Positions 17,013-26,147 are shown, counted from the first letter of the stretch. The stretch is DNA of 64,000 bases from Microbacterium sp. LWO14-1.2 (GCF_038397715.1 NZ_CP151633.1:2480001-2544000); one strand, 5' to 3'. A program made the numbers and translations. Notes: generated by a model not told the origin, from the letters alone.

Positions 17013-18554
17013 TTACCGCGGAAACAGCCCGCGCAGTTCGTGCTTTCGCACTTTGCCCGAGGCGGTTCGAGGCAGTGAGCCGACGATCTCGACACGGGTG
17101 GGCAGCTTGTACCGGGCGACACGTCCTTCCAGCGTGCCGCGAATGGTGTCGAGCGTAATGTCGAAGCCATCTCGAACCGTGAGGACCGCGATCGGCACCT
17201 CGCCCCACCTCTCGTCGGGGACGCCGATCACGGCAGCTCCGGTCACCCCGTCGATGTCCGCGATGAGCGATTCGATCTCGGCGGGATAGATATTCTCCCC
17301 TCCGGAGATGATCATGTCCTTCAGTCGGTCGGAGATGTAGAGGTAGCCGTGGTCATCGACGTATCCGAGATCACCTGAGCGGAACCATCCGTCGGCGGTG
17401 AGCGAGGCGGCAGTCGCATCGGGAAGGCCGTGATAGCCCGCGAAGACATTGGGACCCGCGACCTGGATCTCGCCGACGATCCCCGTCTCGACGGCCCCGC
17501 CACTCTCGTCGACGACCCGCACGTCGGTGAAGAAGTGCGGAAGACCGACGCTGCCGAGCTTATGCGCCGTCATGTCAGGAGACAATGAGGTCGCGCCCGG
17601 TGAGGTCTCGGTCATCCCGTAACCCTGGGAGAACGACATCCCGCGCTCTTCATAGGCGGCGAGGATGCGCGAGGGCACCGCAGACCCTCCGCAGGTCAGC
17701 TTGTCGAGACTCGACAGGTCGGTCGAGCCCCATTCGGGGTGATCCACCAGGAGCTGGAACGTGGTGGGGACTCCGGACAGCATCGTCACTCGGTAGCGCT
17801 CGACCAGATCCAGCGCCGTGCCGGGATCGAAGCCCTTCTCGAGAACGAGGGTGCCGCCCTTGAGGAGAACCGGCAACGCGCCCATACCCAATGCTGCGAC
17901 GTGGAACAGTGGCGAGATCATCAGCGCGACATCATCGGAGGAGACGTCGTAGTCGATGAGGTTGTTCACGGCCACCGCGGTGAGGTTCGCGTGTGTGAGC
18001 ACGGCGCCTTTGGCCCGGCCTGTGGTTCCGGAGGTGTAGACGATAGCTGCGGGAGTGTCGTCGTCTGCGGCATGCAACGGCGGTATGTCTGTGGCCTGCT
18101 CGATCAGCCGCGCAAGGCCGAGGGTGCCATCGCGGCCCGAAGAGCCGGTGCGGATAACATGGGCCGGGGCTCCGGAAGCGGTGAGCAGACGCTCGAGCCG
18201 ATGGGCGAACTCCGGATCGTGGATCAGGATGCGAGCGCCACTGTCGGAGAGGACATGTTCGATCTCGGGGATCGCGAGGCGAGTGTTGACGGGGACGAAT
18301 ACGGCGCCGATACGTACCGCCCCGAACAGCGTGATCAAGAAGTCCGGGCTGTTCTCGCCGAGATAGGCGACGCTGTCGCCCTCACGCACCCCGCGTGCAA
18401 CGAGGACTTGCGAGACGCGCTCCGCCGAGTGTGCGAGCTGCGAGTATGAGAGCCGCTGCCCGTCTCCGAAAACGATCGCCGTCTTGTCGGGGTTTCGCAG
18501 ACGGCGGCGAGGGAGCCAGGCACCCAATCCTTTTGTGTGCATCATTCTGTTCAT
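17013..18554 (-). CDS. AMP-forming acyl-CoA ligase (fatty-acid/aryl-CoA synthetase)
   Basis: Activates a carboxylic acid to its CoA thioester through an acyl-adenylate. About 513 residues. ANL-superfamily motifs appear in order: YTSGTTGRAKGAVLTH (P-loop) near residue 170, GYGMTETSPG near 315, GWFRSGDLGYVDDHGYLYISDR near 390, and the C-terminal PRTASGKVRKHELR with the catalytic lysine. The specificity pocket does not allow the acid to be named. The start is uncertain: ATG at 18569 touches a hairpin, and 18554, 18545 and 18542 are alternatives. It forms a minus-strand group with the hydratase, amidohydrolase and SDR genes upstream (18621-20918). Confidence 0.9.
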   Translation of the reverse strand: MNRMMHTKGLGAWLPRRRLRNPDKTAIVFGDGQRLSYSQLAHSAERVSQVLVARGVREGDSVAYLGENSPDFLITLFGAVRIGAVFVPVNTRLAIPEIEHVLSDSGARILIHDPEFAHRLERLLTASGAPAHVIRTGSSGRDGTLGLARLIEQATDIPPLHAADDDTPAAIVYTSGTTGRAKGAVLTHANLTAVAVNNLIDYDVSSDDVALMISPLFHVAALGMGALPVLLKGGTLVLEKGFDPGTALDLVERYRVTMLSGVPTTFQLLVDHPEWGSTDLSSLDKLTCGGSAVPSRILAAYEERGMSFSQGYGMTETSPGATSLSPDMTAHKLGSVGLPHFFTDVRVVDESGGAVETGIVGEIQVAGPNVFAGYHGLPDATAASLTADGWFRSGDLGYVDDHGYLYISDRLKDMIISGGENIYPAEIESLIADIDGVTGAAVIGVPDERWGEVPIAVLTVRDGFDITLDTIRGTLEGRVARYKLPTRVEIVGSLPRTASGKVRKHELRGLFPR

Positions 18555-18569
18555 CGAGGTAGGGCGCAT

Positions 18570-18598
18570 CCTCGCGCCGGGGTGGAGCCGGCGCGAGG
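18570..18598 (-). terminator. hairpin between maoC-like and acyl-CoA ligase genes
   Basis: Perfect 11-bp arms CCTCGCGCCGG (18570-18580) and CCGGCGCGAGG (18588-18598) around a 7-base loop. It lies 22 bases after the hydratase stop on the minus strand and just before the ligase start, so it may attenuate read-through into the ligase. Confidence 0.6.
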
Positions 18599-18620
18599 CG
18601 GATGCCGAGCGCCGGGGGTA

Positions 18621-19073
18621 TTACGCGTAGAAGCGGTACAGACTCCGTGTGGCGACGGCGGGCTTGACGGCACCGTGGATCTCGATGGTGTGGTCGACGG
18701 AGAGTTGGTAGCCTCCCGGGATTTCGGTGACCTCGGCGATCACGGCGTTGCCGCGCACCTGAGCGCCGACGACGACGGGGGAGATGAAGCGGACCTTGTC
18801 AAGACCGTAGTTGACCCTGGTGGAGACGTCTTCGACGTCGAAAAGCTCGGTCCAGAACTTGATGACGAGCGACAGGGATAGGAAGCCATGGGCGATCGGC
18901 CTTCCGAAGGGGCCGTCTTTCGCGCGCTCCGGATCGGTGTGGATCCACTGGTGGTCGTCGGTGGCGTCGGCGAAGAGGTTCACGCGGTCCTGCGTGACCT
19001 CCAGCCACTCGGACCAGCCGAGATCGCAGCCGGCGAGTCCGTTGACATCGGCATAGGCGACGGTGGTGGTCAT
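18621..19073 (-). CDS. MaoC-like (R)-specific enoyl-CoA hydratase
   Basis: Hotdog-fold hydratase of 150 residues, expected to add water to a 2-enoyl-CoA. The hydratase motif is intact: FADATDDHQWIHTDPERA gives the Asp40/His45 (D-x4-H) dyad, followed by GPFGRPIAHGFLSLSL of the overhanging segment and NYGLDKVRFISPV in the central strand. It follows the amidohydrolase gene by 19 bases with GGAAC as a weak binding site. The first residues MTTTVA and their surrounding DNA recur at 50386-50403 as a remnant of a second copy. Confidence 0.88.
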   Translation of the reverse strand: MTTTVAYADVNGLAGCDLGWSEWLEVTQDRVNLFADATDDHQWIHTDPERAKDGPFGRPIAHGFLSLSLVIKFWTELFDVEDVSTRVNYGLDKVRFISPVVVGAQVRGNAVIAEVTEIPGGYQLSVDHTIEIHGAVKPAVATRSLYRFYA

Positions 19074-19092
19074 GATGTTCCTTTCGATGGTG

Positions 19093-19986
19093 TCAGCGTG
19101 TGAGACCGAGTAGGCGTGCGGCGTTGTCCTTGAGGATCCCTGGCATCACCTCGGGCTTGAGCGAGGTCTTCTCGGCGTCGCGCATCCAGCGTTCGGGGGT
19201 GAGGAGCGGGAAGTCCGATCCGAACAGGATGCGGGAACGGAGAAGCGAGTTGGCATGACTCACGAGGTTCTCGGGGAAGTACTTGGGGCTCCAACCGGAC
19301 AGGTCGATCCAGGTGTTGGGCTTGTGGGTCGCTACAGACAGCGCCTCGTCCTGCCAGGGCACGGACGGGTGGGCCATGATGATCTGTAGGTCGGGAAAGT
19401 CCGCAGCCACCGGGTCGAGCAGCATCGGGTTCGAGAGCCCGAGACGCAGACCGCGACCGCCTGGCAGCCCGGCTCCGATGCCCGTCTGTCCGGTGTGGAA
19501 GAGGGCGACCATCCCGGCATCTTGCAGCACTTCATAGAGCGGATAGTAGGTCGAGTCACTGGGATCGAAGCCCTGGACGGTCGGGTGGAACTTGAATCCG
19601 CGGACGCCGTGTTCGTCGATCAGGCGCCGTGCGCGATCGACGGCTTCGCCGCTGAGGCGCGGGTCCACTGAGCCGAACGGGATCAGCACGTCGTTGTTGC
19701 GCGCCGCACCCCCGGCGATCTCCTCGCTCGAGAGCCCCCTGTGGCCCAGCTGTGTCGTCGCGTCGACCGTGAATACGACCGCGGCCATGCGGTGATCGCG
19801 ATAGTACGCGGCCACCGAATCGAGATCGGGGCGCGGCCCCTCTGTCGAGAAGTACGCAGAGGCGGCGTCGGCGAGGTCGGTCGGAAGGGACGTGTGCCCG
19901 TGTCCATCGACTTCGATGTGCACGTGCATGTCGATGGCGGTGATCGACGTGAGGTCGATGGCCGACTCGTAGCGGGCCATGGTCAT
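19093..19986 (-). CDS. metal-dependent amidohydrolase (amidohydrolase_2 / ACMSD-like)
   Basis: TIM-barrel hydrolase or decarboxylase of 297 residues. Metal ligands are visible: H-x-H in IDMHVHIE (His21, His23), GFKFHPTVQGFDP, MAHPSVPW, and the late Asp in ILFGSDFPLLTPERW. This is the arrangement of the ACMSD/gamma-resorcylate decarboxylase group, so it may be a decarboxylase or a C-C/ester hydrolase. The start at 19986 overlaps the SDR stop (TGATG); ATG at 19980 is an alternative. A frameshifted paralogue is at 50423-51311, and 19183-19440 is almost identical to it. Confidence 0.85.
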   Translation of the reverse strand: MTMARYESAIDLTSITAIDMHVHIEVDGHGHTSLPTDLADAASAYFSTEGPRPDLDSVAAYYRDHRMAAVVFTVDATTQLGHRGLSSEEIAGGAARNNDVLIPFGSVDPRLSGEAVDRARRLIDEHGVRGFKFHPTVQGFDPSDSTYYPLYEVLQDAGMVALFHTGQTGIGAGLPGGRGLRLGLSNPMLLDPVAADFPDLQIIMAHPSVPWQDEALSVATHKPNTWIDLSGWSPKYFPENLVSHANSLLRSRILFGSDFPLLTPERWMRDAEKTSLKPEVMPGILKDNAARLLGLTR

Positions 19987-20918
19987 CAATCCTGGGGAAC
20001 AGGACGCTGGAGTTCTGCGGGAAGCGGCGGGAACTTCTCGCCGACGTCCTGCAGCTGCTCGCCGATCAGCGTGGCGAAGTTCTCTTCCAGCGCGGCGGTC
20101 GTCCAGCCGCCTTCGCGGTACTCCGTGACCACGGGCTCGGGGTGGGACCACAACTGGATGCGGTCGCCGCCGATGCCGATCGCCTGACCGGTCACGCTGG
20201 CCGCGTCGTCCGAGGCCAGGTAGGCGATGAGTCCGCTGACGTCGTCAGCAGTGCCGAAGCCGAGGTCGTGTCGGAAGAAGTCCGGCATCGGCCGGCCTGC
20301 GGCATCCGCCTCGACGGCGGCGGCGAAGTACGGCACCGTCGCGGTCATCGCGGTGGCGGCGACGGGGATGACCGCGTTGGCGGTAATCCCCGCGCGACGG
20401 AGCTCGAGCGCCCACGTGCGCACCATCCCGACGATTCCCGCCTTCGCCGCCGCGTAGTTGGTCTGCCCGAAGTTGCCGCGCTGACCGGTCGGCGATCCGA
20501 TGCAGATGATGCGGCCGGCGATCTCGTTCTCTCGCATATGGGTCACGGCGGCGCGGACGGTGGTGAAGGTGCCGCGCAGGTGAACATCGATCACGGTGTC
20601 GAAGTCGTCGTCGCTCATCTTCCACAGCACCGTGTCGCGCAGGACTCCCGCATTCGTCACCAGGATGTCGAGGCGCCCGAAGCTGGAGAGAGCGGCGTCG
20701 ACAAGTGCCTGGGCGGTGTCTGCCGAACCGACAGGCGCCGCGACGGCGACGGCCTTCCCCCCCGTCGAGCGGATGTTATCGACAGCGGCGTCGGCGATGG
20801 CGGCATCGACGTCGTTGATCACGACGGAGGCTCCCTGACGTGCGAGTTCCTGCGCGTAGGCGAGGCCTAGCCCGCGGCCCGAACCAGTGACGATGGCGAC
20901 TTTTCCGTTGACAGACAT
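19986..20918 (-). CDS. SDR-family oxidoreductase (3-hydroxyacyl-CoA dehydrogenase-like)
   Basis: NAD(P)-dependent dehydrogenase of 310 residues. Cofactor motif TGSGRGLGLA near residue 10, NDVD acidic NAD-type position near 37, VTNAGVLRD near 87, catalytic Ser in IGSPTGQRG and Tyr/Lys in NYAAAKAG. A C-terminal extension of about 55 residues after the core resembles those of MaoC-linked SDRs in acyl-CoA degradation. ATG at 20918 follows GAAAGGACACC; an upstream in-frame ATG at 20954 lacks a site. First gene of the minus-strand group SDR-amidohydrolase-MaoC-CoA ligase, divergent from the MarR gene. Confidence 0.88.
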   Translation of the reverse strand: MSVNGKVAIVTGSGRGLGLAYAQELARQGASVVINDVDAAIADAAVDNIRSTGGKAVAVAAPVGSADTAQALVDAALSSFGRLDILVTNAGVLRDTVLWKMSDDDFDTVIDVHLRGTFTTVRAAVTHMRENEIAGRIICIGSPTGQRGNFGQTNYAAAKAGIVGMVRTWALELRRAGITANAVIPVAATAMTATVPYFAAAVEADAAGRPMPDFFRHDLGFGTADDVSGLIAYLASDDAASVTGQAIGIGGDRIQLWSHPEPVVTEYREGGWTTAALEENFATLIGEQLQDVGEKFPPLPAELQRPVPQD

Positions 20919-20947
20919 GGTGTCCTTTCGAATCAGGATGATCGAAT

Positions 20948-20978
20948 CACACAATCATTGAGAAAGTCAATCAGTGTG
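20948..20978. promoter_or_regulatory. candidate MarR operator
   Basis: Imperfect palindrome: CACAC-AATC-ATTGA / GAAAG / TCAAT-CA-GTGTG in the 88-base gap between the divergent SDR (start 20918) and MarR (start 21007) genes. The AT-rich, roughly 30-bp dyad and its position suit autoregulation by the adjacent MarR protein. Confidence 0.5.
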
Positions 20979-21006
20979 TTCTCTCATTATTTGTTATCGT
21001 GACTTC

Positions 21007-21486
21007 GTGACCTCTCCGATCCCGACTGATGATGTGAGCGCGGCTGTCGACCGATTGCGAGGCAGCAGCCTCGGCGATGAGCTCAGCTTCCTGCTCGCTC
21101 GGACGAATGCCCTATCGCTCGCTGCGGGGAATGTGGCGCTCGCCGCGCACGGGCTGCGTGTGCGGTCCTACTCGGTGCTCGCGCTCGCCGCGTCCGGCGA
21201 GCGTCCGTCACAGCGCGAGCTCGCCGACTTCCTCCGGCTCGACCCCAGTCAGGTCGTGGCGCTCATCGATGACCTCCAGGAAGACGGTCTGGTCGAACGG
21301 CAGCCTGACCCACGAGATCGCCGCGCGAACGTCGTCGTCGCGACGGATGCCGGAGTGCGCCTGCACCGGATCGCCCACCGCTCGGCGCGTGCGGCGGAGG
21401 AGCGGTTGTACTCGGTGCTCGACGAGGAGACTCGGAGCCACCTGGCCGCGACCCTGCGCGAGGTAGCCTTCACGCCGCGCGACTGA
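21007..21486 (+). CDS. MarR-family transcriptional regulator
   Basis: Winged-helix dimeric repressor of 159 residues. Helix-turn-helix in SQRELADFLRLDPSQVVALIDDLQEDGLVERQ (about 70-100) followed by the wing RQPDPRDRRANVVVATDAG, where DPRDRR is a family hallmark. GTG at 21007 is chosen since the region upstream is the operator palindrome and the ATG at 20974 lies inside it. Divergent from the SDR-led operon, which it probably represses in the absence of an aromatic or acyl-CoA ligand. Confidence 0.9.
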   Translation: MTSPIPTDDVSAAVDRLRGSSLGDELSFLLARTNALSLAAGNVALAAHGLRVRSYSVLALAASGERPSQRELADFLRLDPSQVVALIDDLQEDGLVERQPDPRDRRANVVVATDAGVRLHRIAHRSARAAEERLYSVLDEETRSHLAATLREVAFTPRD

Positions 21487-21555
21487 TGCATTTGTCCACA
21501 GAGTCTCGACAGCGTGATCCACGACAGGAGGCGGCGCTCTTGCTTTTTTAATAGC

Positions 21556-21579
21556 GAATGTTCTATAAAAGTCTGAACA
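21556..21579 (+). promoter_or_regulatory. AT-rich element containing CTATAAAAGTC upstream of binding-protein gene
   Basis: The word TATAAAAGTC (21564-21573) recurs exactly at 34411-34420 upstream of the second binding-protein gene, and a related CTACATAAAA lies upstream of the gene at 36284. Shared by promoters of the same island; either a -10 region or a common operator. Confidence 0.4.
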
Positions 21580-21601
21580 GTCGCCCATCTGGAGGACAAC
21601 C

Positions 21602-23257
21602 ATGGCCGAACGCACGTCCCCTCGGTACCGCAAAGCATGGATGGCCGCGAGCCTCGCTGCCGGTCTGTTGTCCGTCACCGCATGCTCGACCTCGACAGGG
21701 CCTGCCGAGATCGAGGTCGAATTGACCGACCGTGCGCCGTCGGCCGCGGAGGCGGTGCCGGAGATCACGTGGAACCTCCCTGATGGTGAGCCGACGACCC
21801 TGGATCCCCGGGACTCCGCGACGTACTCGGGCGCGACGGTGGTCGCGAACCTCTGCGACCCGCTCTTGGCGATCGATGAGGACTACACGCTGCATCCGAA
21901 CCTCGTCAGCTTCGAAGCCCCCGATCCCCTGACGCTCGTCTACACGATCGAAGCGGAGGCGACTTTCTGGGACGGCCAGCCCGTCACCGCAGACGACATC
22001 GTCTATAGCCTGGACCGAGCCGCAGACCCGGCGGCGACCACCTCCTTCCTGTTCGCGAGCGTCGCCGAGGTAGAGAAGACGGACGATGTCACGGTGACGG
22101 TTCGGTTTGCTCAGCCCGACGCGATGTTCAACGCGCAGATGGCGACGTTCGCGGGTGCTGTCGTCGAACGTTCCTTCGCCGAGACGGCCGGCGCATCGTT
22201 CGGGACCGCGGCGGGAGGGATCATGTGCAGCGGCCCCTACATGCTCGACGAGTGGCGCTCCGGAAGCGACATCACCATCGAGCGCAACCCCGACTACTGG
22301 AATGAAGATCTCCCGCTGCTCGTCGATCGTGCGAAGTTCACCTTCATCACCGACAGCACGGCCGCGACCCAGGCGTTGTCGACCGGCGAGATCGACGGCG
22401 CATACCGCATCGATCCCTCGGCGGTGCCGACCCTCAGCACAGCCTCGAACGGGCAGCTCTACTTCGGCCCGTCGATGGAGAGTCTGCAGCTTTACGTGGC
22501 GAGGGCGGACGGTCCGCTCGCCGACGTCGCCCTCAGGGACGCCCTGCAGAAGGCCGTCGACAGGGAGGTGCTCGCGTCCACCGTCTATTCTGGAGCAGCG
22601 GCGCCTCTATACACCACCGTGACCCCGCGTACGTGGCCGACCGCTCAACGCGAGCTCTACCAGAATGCTTATGACAAGTGGGCGGACGCGCGGGCATTCG
22701 ATCCCAAGGCCGCGAAGAAGCTCGTCGCGGGCTCCGGCTATGCCGGGGAGACGCTGGTGCTGGGTGTGCCGACGGGACAGGCCACCATCTCGCGGGTGGC
22801 GCAACTGGTGCAGCAGGACGCCGAGGCTGTCGGCATCCAGATCGAGATCAAGGAGCTCCAGCCCCTCGACTACACGACCGCCGCGTATGACGCGGTCGTC
22901 CGCGAGCGCTTTGGTTTGGATCTGATGCTCGGCGAGTCTTTCAACGCGACGGCGGAGCCGCTGGAGCCGCTCGGATTCACCCTGACTGAAGGTGCACCGT
23001 ACAACTACACACAGATCGCTGACCCCGAGCTCACCAGTCTCCTCGATCAGGCCCGAGCGGCTGTCGACCCCGAAGACCGCGCCCGCCTCGTGATCGAGGC
23101 GCAAGAGATCGGAGAGATGACGTCGGCCGCGATCCCGCTGCTGAGTCTCCACACCACGACGTTCCTCAACAACCGTCTCGGTGGCGCGATCACGTCATTC
23201 GCGTACATGTCGATGCCCTCTGTCGCCTACCTCGGCGGCACAGGTGACGGCAAATGA
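21602..23257 (+). CDS. peptide/opine-type ABC transporter substrate-binding lipoprotein (SBP_bac_5)
   Basis: Family-5 extracellular binding lipoprotein, 551 residues. Signal peptide with lipobox VTAC and Cys28. SBP_bac_5 features: a GEPTTLDPRD start near residue 63, EATFWDGQPVTADDIVYSLDRA near 118, and SGPYMLDEWRSGSDITIERNPDYW near 212. It probably works with the permeases and ATPases at 28137-31820. ATG at 21602 follows CTGGAGGACAACC. A paralogue with the same motifs is at 34509. The ligand may be something other than a peptide, as family-5 proteins also bind opines, glycosides and amides. Confidence 0.9.
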   Translation: MAERTSPRYRKAWMAASLAAGLLSVTACSTSTGPAEIEVELTDRAPSAAEAVPEITWNLPDGEPTTLDPRDSATYSGATVVANLCDPLLAIDEDYTLHPNLVSFEAPDPLTLVYTIEAEATFWDGQPVTADDIVYSLDRAADPAATTSFLFASVAEVEKTDDVTVTVRFAQPDAMFNAQMATFAGAVVERSFAETAGASFGTAAGGIMCSGPYMLDEWRSGSDITIERNPDYWNEDLPLLVDRAKFTFITDSTAATQALSTGEIDGAYRIDPSAVPTLSTASNGQLYFGPSMESLQLYVARADGPLADVALRDALQKAVDREVLASTVYSGAAAPLYTTVTPRTWPTAQRELYQNAYDKWADARAFDPKAAKKLVAGSGYAGETLVLGVPTGQATISRVAQLVQQDAEAVGIQIEIKELQPLDYTTAAYDAVVRERFGLDLMLGESFNATAEPLEPLGFTLTEGAPYNYTQIADPELTSLLDQARAAVDPEDRARLVIEAQEIGEMTSAAIPLLSLHTTTFLNNRLGGAITSFAYMSMPSVAYLGGTGDGK

Positions 23258-23295
23258 ACCGGGGAGACCAGGCTCACGATGAGGAGAGGTCCGGG

Positions 23296-24981
23296 ATGAT
23301 CCTGACGAACGCGGTGATTCTCACCTCCGATGACCAGAGTCCCGCGGCCGACACCCTTGTGATCAGGGACGGCCGCTTCGACTGGGTGGGTCGCGCCTCC
23401 GATCTCCCCAGGAGTATCGATCTTCCTGTGGTGGATCTCGACGGGAGGGCGGTGATCCCCGGTCTGATCGATGCTCACTCCCACCCCGCGCTGGTCGCGA
23501 TGAGTGGATGGCACGTACAGTTGCCCGAGACGCAGAGCGTGGATGAGCTCATCGACTTCATCCGCGAGTATGGGATGGCGCATCCTCAGGAGGACGAGCC
23601 GTACTTGTACTTCGAGTACTTCCCGACTGCTCTCCTCGGTGAGGGCGGTGCGACCAAGGAGCTGCTCGACCGTGCGATCTCCGATCGTCCGGTGCTTGTC
23701 CAGGACGCCGGCGATCATGCGAGCTGGGTCAACACCCGGATGCTGGAGCTCCTCGGTGTCGACGACACCACTCCCGACCCCGTGCCAGGCCTGGAACGAT
23801 TCGCGAGGGATGCCCACGGACGTCCGACAGGCTACATATTCGAGAACGCGCATGTACGTTTCCTTCCGCGGATGTACGAGACCCTGGGCTGGACTCCGCC
23901 GGAGCAGCCGACCCCGGAGATCATCCGCCCGGTCTTGGACTTCCTCGGAAGCACCGGCGTCGTTGCCGTCTTCGACGCGCTCATCGAGACGCCGGAGGTC
24001 GTCGCCGCGATGCGTGAGCTGGAGAGCCGTGGCGACCTCCACCTGCACTACGAGGGAGCGGTACGGTTTCGAACTCTCGGTGATCTCCCCGAGGCGCTCG
24101 CGACGGTGTCTGCGCTCGATGACGACTCCGCGTCGAGCAGAGTGCGGGTACGCACCGTCAAGCTGTTCCTCGACGGCACGAATGAGCTCGGCAGCGGGGC
24201 CGTCCTCGACCCGCTGCTCAGCGAGGACAACGCCGGCCCGCTCGGCGCGATCCAGATGGAGCTCGACGACCTCGCGGAGTGCATGCGCCTGTGCAACGGG
24301 GCGGCCGTGGATCTTCACATCCACATGGTCGGTGACAGGGCCTTCCGCACGGCGTGCGACGCGGTGGAGCGTGCGCGCTCCCGGGCGGAGGCCGAGGGCG
24401 ACAAGTGGAGCCTCCAGGTCACGTTCGCTCACTGTGAGCTTGTCGATCCGGCGGACCTTGCTCGACCCGCTGAGCTAGGGGTCATCGTCAACTGGACCAA
24501 TCATTGGTCCGGCGGATACTTCGGGGAAGAAGCCGCACGCCATCTCGGTGCGCATCGCTGGGAGCGCATGTACGACTTCACCGCGATTGCCGACTCCGGA
24601 GCCCGGCTGACCTTCTCGAGCGATGTGGTGTCCGCCGCCGAACTCCACCGGGCGGCACCGTTCTTCGGCATGCAGATCGCCGCCACCCGCATAGATCCCG
24701 AAGTGCCTCTCGACCCTGAACGATTCGCCGAGAGCCGGCGTCCCGCTAGTACTGCCTCGCTGTCGATCGCGCAACTGCTGCGGGGATACACGATCGATGC
24801 CGCTGTGCAGCTGCGTATCGAGAAGGATTACGGCAGTGTGTCTCCGGGAAAACTCGCGAACCTCGTCGTGCTCAACATAGACCCGTTCGCGACCCCGGCC
24901 CACGAGCTCGCGACCGTTCAGCCGACGGCTGTCGTCTTCTCAGGCGCGGTGGTGTCGGGATCTCTGCCGTCGCCCCGGTGA
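23296..24981 (+). CDS. YtcJ-like amidohydrolase (amidohydrolase_3 family)
   Basis: Metal-dependent hydrolase of about 561 residues acting on amide or imide bonds of an unknown substrate. Motifs: GRAVIPGLIDAHSHPAL near residue 52 with the H-x-H metal site, KLFLDGTNELGSGAVLDP near 293, VDLHIHMVGDRAF near 337, FAHCELVDPADL near 377, and the C-terminal YTIDAAVQLRIEKDYGSVSPGKLANLVVL typical of YtcJ. The start at 23296 follows GAGGAGAGG at good spacing; an ATG at 23254 overlaps the binding-protein stop and is the alternative. Second gene of the island's plus-strand operon. Confidence 0.88.
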   Translation: MILTNAVILTSDDQSPAADTLVIRDGRFDWVGRASDLPRSIDLPVVDLDGRAVIPGLIDAHSHPALVAMSGWHVQLPETQSVDELIDFIREYGMAHPQEDEPYLYFEYFPTALLGEGGATKELLDRAISDRPVLVQDAGDHASWVNTRMLELLGVDDTTPDPVPGLERFARDAHGRPTGYIFENAHVRFLPRMYETLGWTPPEQPTPEIIRPVLDFLGSTGVVAVFDALIETPEVVAAMRELESRGDLHLHYEGAVRFRTLGDLPEALATVSALDDDSASSRVRVRTVKLFLDGTNELGSGAVLDPLLSEDNAGPLGAIQMELDDLAECMRLCNGAAVDLHIHMVGDRAFRTACDAVERARSRAEAEGDKWSLQVTFAHCELVDPADLARPAELGVIVNWTNHWSGGYFGEEAARHLGAHRWERMYDFTAIADSGARLTFSSDVVSAAELHRAAPFFGMQIAATRIDPEVPLDPERFAESRRPASTASLSIAQLLRGYTIDAAVQLRIEKDYGSVSPGKLANLVVLNIDPFATPAHELATVQPTAVVFSGAVVSGSLPSPR

Positions 24982-25046
24982 CTGCGCGCCCGGTCCGCCC
25001 GCCCGTCGGGAGGACTCCCCCGAAAGACCACGACAAAAGGAACCCC

Positions 25047-25511
25047 ATGCCCGACCTGACTATGCCGTCCTTCGAGTTCGCCTTCGACATCCTCGTCGAC
25101 ATCGATGAGGGGTGGCACATCGGTGTCGGAGAAGACGAGAAGCTGTGGTTCACCCCCATCACGGGGGGGAGTTTCGAAGGGCCACGCCTCTCCGGCGAGG
25201 TGCTCTCGGGCGGCGGCGACTGGTCGGTGAAGCGGCAGGACACGACGCGTGTCGAGGCCCGGTATCTCATCAAGACGAGTGATGGCGTCGTGGTGGACGT
25301 CACCAACGTGGGCTACTTCCGTGCGACTCTCGAGGTCGAGGAGCTTCTCGAGGCAGGGCAGCCCGTCGAGGAAGGCTCGTACTACTTTCGTACGGCCTTC
25401 ACTTTCCGAACGGATTCGCCCACGTACCGATGGTTGGCGGAGAATCAGTTCATCGGGGTGGCGAGCGATGAAGGCCAGCGGATCCGGATCCGCGTTTTCC
25501 AGCTGCTCTGA
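25047..25511 (+). CDS. DUF3237 domain protein
   Basis: Small cytosolic protein of 154 residues matching DUF3237: GWHIGVGEDEKLWFTPITGGSFEGPRLSGEVLSGGGDW, then RVEARYLIKTSDGVVVDVTNVG and FRTAFTFRTDSPTYRWLAENQFIGVA. DUF3237 proteins are frequent neighbours of aromatic and steroid catabolic genes, but no reaction is firmly assigned. The start at 25047 follows AAAGGAACCCC. It lies between the YtcJ-like and TetR genes, in the same orientation. Confidence 0.85.
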   Translation: MPDLTMPSFEFAFDILVDIDEGWHIGVGEDEKLWFTPITGGSFEGPRLSGEVLSGGGDWSVKRQDTTRVEARYLIKTSDGVVVDVTNVGYFRATLEVEELLEAGQPVEEGSYYFRTAFTFRTDSPTYRWLAENQFIGVASDEGQRIRIRVFQLL

Positions 25512-25543
25512 CCGGGCGGGGTGTTACAGACGGAGGAGAGATC

Positions 25544-26137
25544 ATGCCGAAGATCGTCGACCATGCGGCGCGCAGGCATGAGATCAGCGTGGCGGCGATG
25601 CGCGTGCTCGCCCGCAGCGGCCCCGACGGGCTGACGTTGCGTGCGCTGGCGCGTGAACTCAACGGCTCCATCACGCTGGTGACGCACTTCTATGCGGACA
25701 GGAAGACGCTCCTGGCCGGCATCATCGATGAGCTGTCGACGAACTACGACGATGATGTCGCATCGCTGCCTCTGACCGGCGACCGTGTCGAGGACCTGCG
25801 CGCGTACCTGCTGTGGATGGTTCCGCTGACGCCTGAGGAGATCGATATCGAGCGCTGCAGAGTCGCGCTCGTCCACTCCGCGGACAACAGCGCGATAGCG
25901 GGCTTCTTCGACTCGATGGAGGGCAGAGCCCGTTCGGCATTCCGGGCGAGGCTCGACGGTCTGATCGATGAGGATGCGATGGGGGAGGCGATCGACTTCC
26001 TTCGCATGCTCGTCAACGGAGCCGTGCTCTCCGCGGTCGAACACCCGCAGTACTGGACGGAAGAGCGTCAGCGAGCGGTGGTGGAGCGCGGCTTAGCGGC
26101 GCTCGGCCTGGTGGGTGAGCAGAGCGCGAACGGCTGA
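25544..26137 (+). CDS. TetR/AcrR-family transcriptional regulator
   Basis: TetR-type regulator of 197 residues. The N-terminal helix-turn-helix is visible in RRHEISVAAMRVLARSGPDGLTLRALARELNGSITLVTHFYADRKTLL (about 8-55), followed by an all-helical ligand domain. ATG at 25544 follows CGGAGGAGAG. It is last in the plus-strand group before a new promoter region (26138-26230), so it may repress the downstream hydratase-amidase-transporter operon, its own group, or both. Confidence 0.88.
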   Translation: MPKIVDHAARRHEISVAAMRVLARSGPDGLTLRALARELNGSITLVTHFYADRKTLLAGIIDELSTNYDDDVASLPLTGDRVEDLRAYLLWMVPLTPEEIDIERCRVALVHSADNSAIAGFFDSMEGRARSAFRARLDGLIDEDAMGEAIDFLRMLVNGAVLSAVEHPQYWTEERQRAVVERGLAALGLVGEQSANG

Positions 26138-26147
26138 CGATGATTAT

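Noticed and set aside
16082..17170. 362-residue minus-strand ORF across the tRNA-proximal debris
   Set aside because: It runs antisense through two recognisable gene fragments and into the CoA ligase gene; no family motif. Inspected for a transposase remnant around 16870-17000 but nothing convincing.
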